In this document: one piece after another, positions 1 to 64,000 of the stretch | Layout of the letters: the number at the start of each line of letters is the position of its first letter | Position numbering within the stretch: position 1 is the stretch's first letter | Source: Lumbricus rubellus | Taxonomy: Eukaryota; Annelida; Clitellata; Crassiclitellata; Lumbricidae | Length of the DNA: 64,000 nucleotides | Direction: 5' to 3' | NCBI GenBank assembly: GCA_945859605.1 | Contig: OX243817.1 | Span: 26,344,843-26,408,842 of the forward strand | Position numbers and translations under genes: made by a program | The notes under the pieces: generated by a model | Database searches by the model: none | Told to the model about the DNA's origin: nothing | Seen by the model: the letters and a program-made list of their open reading frames with translations, nothing else

Positions 1-382
1 AGTCCAGAAGTCATCCAAGGCACAGTCCTGGGATTTATATGGTCTGGAAATGATTTGCTCGTTTCTCAATGCATGAAACTGAAAACCAGTCATGCAGATC
101 ACAGAGGTCAAAGGTAAAAAAAAGTCTGCTATATTATCAAACTGTTGATTGCATCAATCGATTCCTATTCATTGTCTAAATTCATCGTAAGTGTTAAACA
201 GAATTTTAAAGTAAGCTGCTTTTAATTACTATGCCAATTGGACCATCAAATAGCAAAGCTACCAACAACGACATTGCGTTAATCAATCTCAAGTCCTCAA
301 CCACGTCAGAGCAATAATTAACTGTTAATTAACTAGATTTCAAACGGTTAGTGTAACGAATCAAACGACAAATCAATAGCAT

Positions 383-416
<34 letters not shown>

Positions 417-3400
417 CATAAACGCAGGGCTCCAGAAATCCACTTATTATATATTATTAGAGATGGTAAGTGAATGAAGCACATTGGTTATAGGAAATTT
501 GATATGAATTTATTATTGAAGAACCAATAATATAATTATTAACAATATAACTCAGGAACGGTTTTATAATTTATCTTTCATTTTGAAGAAAAAAATACTT
601 TAACAATATGACTCAGGAACGGTTTTATAATTTATCTTTCATTTTGAAGAAAAAAATACTTTAACAATATGACTCAGGAACGGTTTTATAATTTATCTTT
701 CATTTTGAAGAAAAAAATACTTTAACAATATGACTCAGGAACGGTTTTATAATTTATCTTTCATTTTGAAGAAAAAAATACTTTAACAATATGACTCAGG
801 AACGGTTTTATAATTTATCTTTCATTTTGAAGAAAAAAATACTTTAACAATATGACTCAGGAACGGTTTTATAATTTATCTTTCATTTTGAAGAAAAAAA
901 TACTTTAACAATATGACTCAGGAACGGTTTTATAATTTATCTTTCATTTTGAAGAAAAAAATACTTTAACAATATGACTCAGGAACGGTTTTATAATTTA
1001 TCTTTCATTTTAAAGAAAAAAATACTTTAACAATATGACTCAGGAACGGTTTTATAATTTATCTTTTATTTTTAAAAACTAAAAATATATTAACAATACA
1101 ACTCAGGAATGATTTTATAATTTATCTTTAAGCATGGACTGCAGTCTGTGAGAAGGTAAAGAATTAAGGTGATATTTGTTGCCAATGAAGATGACAACGT
1201 TTAAGCAAATTCTTATTTATAATTTGCGATAAAACGCATATGGCAAACCCAAGTCATAAGATGTAAAGACACGTGGAGCTCATTTCATACTGTGGGTCCA
1301 ATAACTGAGAAAGCATGGTGCCATCTAGGAGCAGATCATGCTCAGGGAATGACAAGCTCACTCCAAGCAGAGTAACAGTGAGCATGATGCTCCTGTAAAC
1401 CCAGAGTAGAGTGACATAGCTATTGCAAATTGCAGGAGCAGCACCTAGGAGGCACTGCCACACCAAAGCAGAGACATGGTTATATAATCTGGATAGGGAG
1501 CCAATGCAACAAGAGTGTACAAAAAGTTACGGGAAGCAATGCAGCTCATCATTAAATGAGCAAATTATGTACATCTCGTGAGAATGCGAAATAAATAAAC
1601 AAATTTATCAAGATTAGAGATAGAAAAACATGAGCTTGCATTGCATTAATAGGTTCGTGTTTCGCAACTGTACATTTTGATTAAACAAATAATTTAAATA
1701 AATTGGTCTTTATAAATATAATCGGTATCAGCTATTTTAATGATTGGTTTTGCACAGTATCAGCATAATTGGTAAAAAGCGATTATTCGTACAGCTATAT
1801 GCGACATCATGTCACCCATACAGAGAAAACAAACACGGAAGACAAACAAGAAGAAACAGAAACATTAAAAAGAAAAATAATCAGAATTGGTAGAAGATTG
1901 ATGAATATTTACTCTAGTGCTATTAATGTAGATATCTCGAATGATCTGGTCAACACGAGAAAGACACAACTTGAAGAAACATTTGGTTAGGAAACACTGG
2001 ACTCAATAAGTCAGAAATTTCTTAAAAATAACTTAACACTCAACTTACAAACAGAAAAAAATTAAATAAAGGACAACAAAAATAAAAGAGGGTAAAACCA
2101 TCTTACATCAAAAGACCAAAATGTATGGATTTTCATCTACAACAAACTTAGAAAGACATTCAAAAATCATTAATTGTTTTACACCCACAACACCAGATAC
2201 TTGACTAAACGTATTTCCAATAATTTCACGCAATTCATAGGTAAAAAATGTTAAGCAGGGTGAATCAACACAAAGTAAGTAACACAAGAAGGTTAGCACA
2301 CAATTCAAATATTAAAAGGAGAAAGCAAAAACGAACTTCCAACGAAAACTGAAGTGCAGTAACTTCAGAAAATCAAAAACAATTGCAAACATCTAACCAC
2401 AAACTACTCGCATGGTAATTAGCAAAATAGTGTGAACTTGTTAGTGCAAAGTCTTGGGAAGGCACTCTTTATAAAAAGGGAGCAAATAAAATCAAATCAA
2501 ATACCATTTTATTAAGGCAAGAACCGTAGCACATTGATAAAAAAAATTGATTTGATTTTTGATTTGATTTGATAAAAAGGGATAGTGCTGAAAATGTTTA
2601 GCACCACACTGAAATTTTCAGCCAGTATGGAAGGTTAGCGTAATACATGCAGCTTGGTGTGGGAAGGAGCATAAAACCACTTTACATTGGTCTTTAAAAA
2701 GGATGAAAGCCCAAAGCATTAAGCAGAATGCTACATAAACAACTTGCCTAAACAAGTCCACACTTTTAACACAACAATGCAAGCCGGGTATTCAAAACAG
2801 AATACTCAACATGGAAATAAATTCAAACACGTTGCACAAACACAAACCATGGTGACATATATGATAAAAACTTACATTTAAGCATTGGTACTTAAATACA
2901 ATGCATGCACAGACATTGCACATGTATTACAAAAATTCTTCACCGTCAACCTCCTAACATGCCCCATGCCAATTTCTAAAATAGATCACTAAACATTTCC
3001 ATCAACAAATTATAGTCCGTGCTCTTTAAATAACACCTTAACAAACGCTACAAAGCATATAAAGCACAAAGCACACTTCAGTATAATATGTAAAATGAAT
3101 TCAAAGCAACTACACATGCAATAACTACGACATTTAAAAAAAGCGGATCACAAATAAAAGTGCTACAACAAACTGTTTATATGAAAAAATTAGGTAAGTC
3201 AAATCGTGAATTATTATCTAAATTGTTAGTGTTTTGGAATACCAAACAAAAGGATGAAAACCCAAATTCCGACTAGAGCAGAAATATGTTTCAAGATTTC
3301 TACTCGGTCTTTGCCCCTAGCCAACCTGGCTACAATGAATGCACCCCATCAGTGGGAAGATGAGATGGCAAGGAAGGGGGACTAGAAACCTACCAGGGCT

Positions 3401-4705
3401 AGAAGAAATGAAGTCACTGCCACTTCATATCACGATTGCTTCAAAGGCAAGCTTGTGAGACTGCCCCTCTTCTTCCAAAATATACAATATTTAGTGATTC
3501 CAATAAAAAAAATTCAAAAAATATTTTGAACATTAGAAGGGAAAAAAATAACTTAAAATTTTTTTTCAAAAAAGAAATTTTTTGAAATGCTCTAAATTTG
3601 AAACAGGAGCACAAAAGCTGCATGACGCTTTAAAACTTTGACGAAGAAATTCTAAGCAGAATAAAATTTTATGTTTGTAACAGTTGCAGACAATGTTAGC
3701 TAGGGGTAGCTCTGACCATACCTGAATGTTCAGAAAGTTCCTCTTACCATCACAGTAATTTTACCATAATGAGTATTAATGACCATAGTTAGCAAATGAA
3801 TAAGAACTCCCGGGGTAGTCGGATTTACTTTTAATGTTGATTACAAATGTAAGGACAAGGACAAAGGTATTAGTGTTTCATAAAGGATTTAAGTACAACA
3901 ATTTAGCCGCAACTGAAAAGCACACATGCATAACATCATAAGGAGCGATCAAAAGTACTAAGGTACAAGCAAACATAATTGATAAGCATGCACAACTAAA
4001 TATAACTACAAAACAACTGCTAATAAAACTACTTTCAAACATTTTCCCTCCAACATTTGGTGCAAAAATATGCAACCATGCATGTCTTCACAAAGAGGAG
4101 GAATAAGCAAACATAATCGATAGGTATGCATAACTATATAACCACAATACATCTGCTAAAAAACTACATTTAAACATTTTACTGCCAATATTTGGTACGA
4201 AAAGTACGCATTCCTTCACAAACAGGTGGAATGAGCTGATGAACGCAGTAGCGGGGAATTGCAATTGCGGCGGAAGCTTCCTACACATGTTCTGTGAAGT
4301 TTGTTTCCTCCCACATTTCTGTGCCCTTATGACCTGCGCCCCAGGCGCACTATTTTAAACTTCCTAATAAAGATGACACTAACTACAGTACGTACCTAGA
4401 TTGCCAATTTAGATTAAACTTAGTTAACTAGTTAAGTGTTAATGCACACTTATGTTTCAATTCTACGTCTGCCAAAATTTATTTCGTTGCTACAGGTGGC
4501 CCACTAGCAAAAACCTAGGTTCCTTAGAGTCATGTCCTCTTGATTCCTTGTAGGTAGTTTGCTTTAAACTGTACTTGTTTTTCCCCCGATATCAATACTG
4601 TTACTTGGGTTTCAATGAAATTTATGATTATGGTTATGTATATCTGCTTATACGCATATCTGCTTCTTACCTCAACATAGAATTCTTAACGCGATCATCG
4701 CTTAC
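1..4705. other. Intron 48 (5' part) or flank: no exon found
   Basis: I searched the minus strand for the Piezo inner helix and C-terminal domain (FEELP, LVRE, IKWTRE-like patterns) and found none. Contents: an (AC)n run at 383-412, a 61-bp tandem array (541-1130) and a dispersed repeat at 3600-3720 that reappears near 13760-13850 (GCTGCATGAC, TTCTAAGCAGAAT). The rest is AT-rich with no recognisable structure. Confidence 0.6.
541..1130. repeat. 61-bp tandem array, about 9.5 copies
   Basis: The unit contains TATGACTCAGGAACGGTTTT and TTTGAAGAAAAAAATACTTT. The middle seven or so copies are identical as far as I can see; only the first and the last two have drifted, the pattern of recent expansion from the centre. 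Confidence 0.95.
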
Positions 4706-62383
<57,678 letters not shown>

Positions 62384-63775
62384 TTTTCCAGATGAATTTC
62401 CTATAAACTCAGAAGCCGAACTGTAAACTAGACTGCTAACAGTACTGATGGACACTTCACACCAGATGGATCACGTCAGCAGGCTATCGCTAATAAACCA
62501 TGTCTGAAAAACTTCACAGCTAGCCGACGCGCTGATTCACGGCATATTTAAAAACAATAATAAATCGTCCGCATGACGATCATTAAAATAGATACTGACG
62601 ATCACCCAGTCTTTCTTTCTTCATAGAGCAAAACAACAAACTGTCCTTGCTTTTTAAAATCCGATCAGTCGTAATTATTCATTCACGCCTTCGCTAAAAC
62701 CACGTCCGAATCTAAATTGCAATTTTAAAAAAGATTAATAATCACATCTCATGAATCCACACGCCAAAATTTTATCTTATAATATGCTTCGGCTGCAATA
62801 TGTGTCTTCAACGACGGACATTTTGGTCAAAAAGAGTATGCCATTGACGCCATAGCCAAAAATATGGCTGCCGCCTCCAATGCCTGCATGCAGTCTGTGA
62901 CAATGCGTCGGTGTCATTGGTGCAGAGAACGGTGTCATTGGTGCAGAGAACGGTGCACCTGCAATGTTCTGCATGCCCTGGCGATTTACAATGTCAAACA
63001 CTGTGATACTATTTTTGACTTTTAATTAGAATGCGACAGTCATTTTATAATGTAAGTACGTAGCGACGCTAATTTAACAAAAATCGAATTAGCTCGTCTT
63101 ACAAATGCCCATAATTATATCCGTCTTTGATTTTAAATAATTATTGTTCCCGCATGCTCAATTAATTGGTAGGCCTAAACGCCATCATCATCGCCATCGT
63201 CTCGACCACCGCCATCAGTTTCTGGCGACTGCCAATGAAGGTGATGGGGCTTTGGAGCTAATGAATTCTCTTCATGTTACCGTTGTCTGTCATATTTAGC
63301 ACTTCTTAATGTTTAAGTTAACAAGTTGCAGCATCGTTCCAATCAACGACCTGGTTCCAATCCACGTTTATGCTAATATAAGCCTACATGTAGGCCTACG
63401 ACAAATTGGTTCGCGTCAGAAAAGCTTAACATTTAGTCATCCCGATTGTCCAAATCTTATTTTAAGTCTATAATCGCTTGGATGATGATTATTTATTAGC
63501 CATAAAATGTCTATCTGCCACTTTAAGAATAACGTGTTATCCACGTGTTGCCAGTGTGCTTAGCGATGATAAGTTCTCGCTTACTTACTAATAATTATAT
63601 TTACATTTACATTATCAATATTGATTGGCCTGACCTCATTCAACATGACCCTGTTTACTAACTGTGTCACACGATCGGTGTTTTTGACTGATGGGGACTT
63701 TGCTCATGAAAATCTTGTGATACTGGCTTTCAAATACCAATTTTGATAAATTTTGTGTGATAGAGTCTAGAGAAA
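62384..63775. promoter_or_regulatory. Presumed Piezo 5' region, possibly a bidirectional promoter
   Basis: About 1.4 kb between the Piezo start codon and the candidate divergent ATG, holding Piezo 5' UTR and promoter by position. No TATA box or transcription start could be assigned. At 62853-62872 there is AAAATATGGCTGCC, resembling a YY1 site. A 21-bp direct duplication (TGCAGAGAACGGTGTCATTGG) sits at about 62921-62961. No ORF here looks real. Confidence 0.35.
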
Positions 63776-63883
63776 ATGGCGTCTGTCAGTAGAAGTTTCT
63801 TGTCGATCTCAAAGCGTTGCAGGAATTTGGTGCAGACTTATATTACGAGGAGCCCCCGATTGAGGACCATTGTGACTAGTTGG
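63776..63883 (+). CDS. Candidate first exon of a divergent gene with mitochondrial-type N terminus
   Basis: An ATG in the context GAAAATGGCG opens MASVSRSFLSISKRCRNLVQ and continues 36 codons to a possible donor TGG|GTATAT; without splicing it would stop after 47 codons (63919). The start is rich in Ser and Arg and lacks acidic residues for 36 residues, as in a mitochondrial presequence. It lies 1.4 kb from the Piezo start, on the other strand. The encoded protein is not recognised and the gene would continue right of the window. Confidence 0.4.
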
Positions 63884-64000
63884 GTATATAGTACTTATTA
63901 TATACACGCACAGTTTTAAGCATTTACGCGATGAATGTGATAAGTTGTGTAACACTCGTTTTTTCAAGTATTATTATGTGATTATTTTATCCGTAACTGA

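Noticed and set aside
1254..1466. Hydrophobic 70-residue minus-strand frame as the missing Piezo C-terminal exon
   Set aside because: It has none of the conserved inner-helix or C-terminal residues and lacks a suitable phase-2 acceptor.

Overview
The window is animal nuclear DNA: AT-rich introns with GT-AG boundaries, tRNA-derived SINEs, LINE tails, DNA-transposon relics and very long microsatellites. One gene on the minus strand fills almost all of it. I assembled it exon by exon as a Piezo mechanosensitive cation channel. The species cannot be read from the sequence; the repeat style suggests an invertebrate, probably marine, and this is inference only.

The gene runs right to left. The start codon is at 62383-62381 and the model follows 48 coding exons down to 4706. 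All 47 junctions keep one open frame, giving 7301 coding nt (about 2434 residues). Exon 43 carries the Piezo signature PFX2EX6W. Exon 44 holds the anchor-to-pore linker and outer pore helix, and exons 45-48 the extracellular cap. The inner pore helix and C-terminal domain (about 80-85 residues in relatives) were not found in 1-4705 and should lie left of the window.

From right to left: 62384-63775 is the presumed 5' region; exons 1-4 are widely spaced (55.7-62.4 kb); intron 4 (48.0-55.7 kb) is a repeat sink; exons 5-48 then follow at roughly 0.3-3 kb spacing. On the plus strand at 63776 a short reading frame with a mitochondrial-presequence-like N terminus suggests a divergent neighbour sharing the promoter region.

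The most unusual structure is at 3' splice sites. At exons 20, 26 and 14 a tandem repeat unit spans the intron/exon boundary, so the acceptor site and, in two cases, the first coding bases of the exon have been amplified into the upstream intron: about 21 copies of 47 bp, about 6 of 99 bp, and 3 of 24 bp. In each case use of a duplicated acceptor would lead to an early stop. The repeats also include a family of short hairpin elements with TTAA target sites and CCCTTT ends, and a Tc1/mariner-type relic whose ends are each made of two related subterminal repeats.
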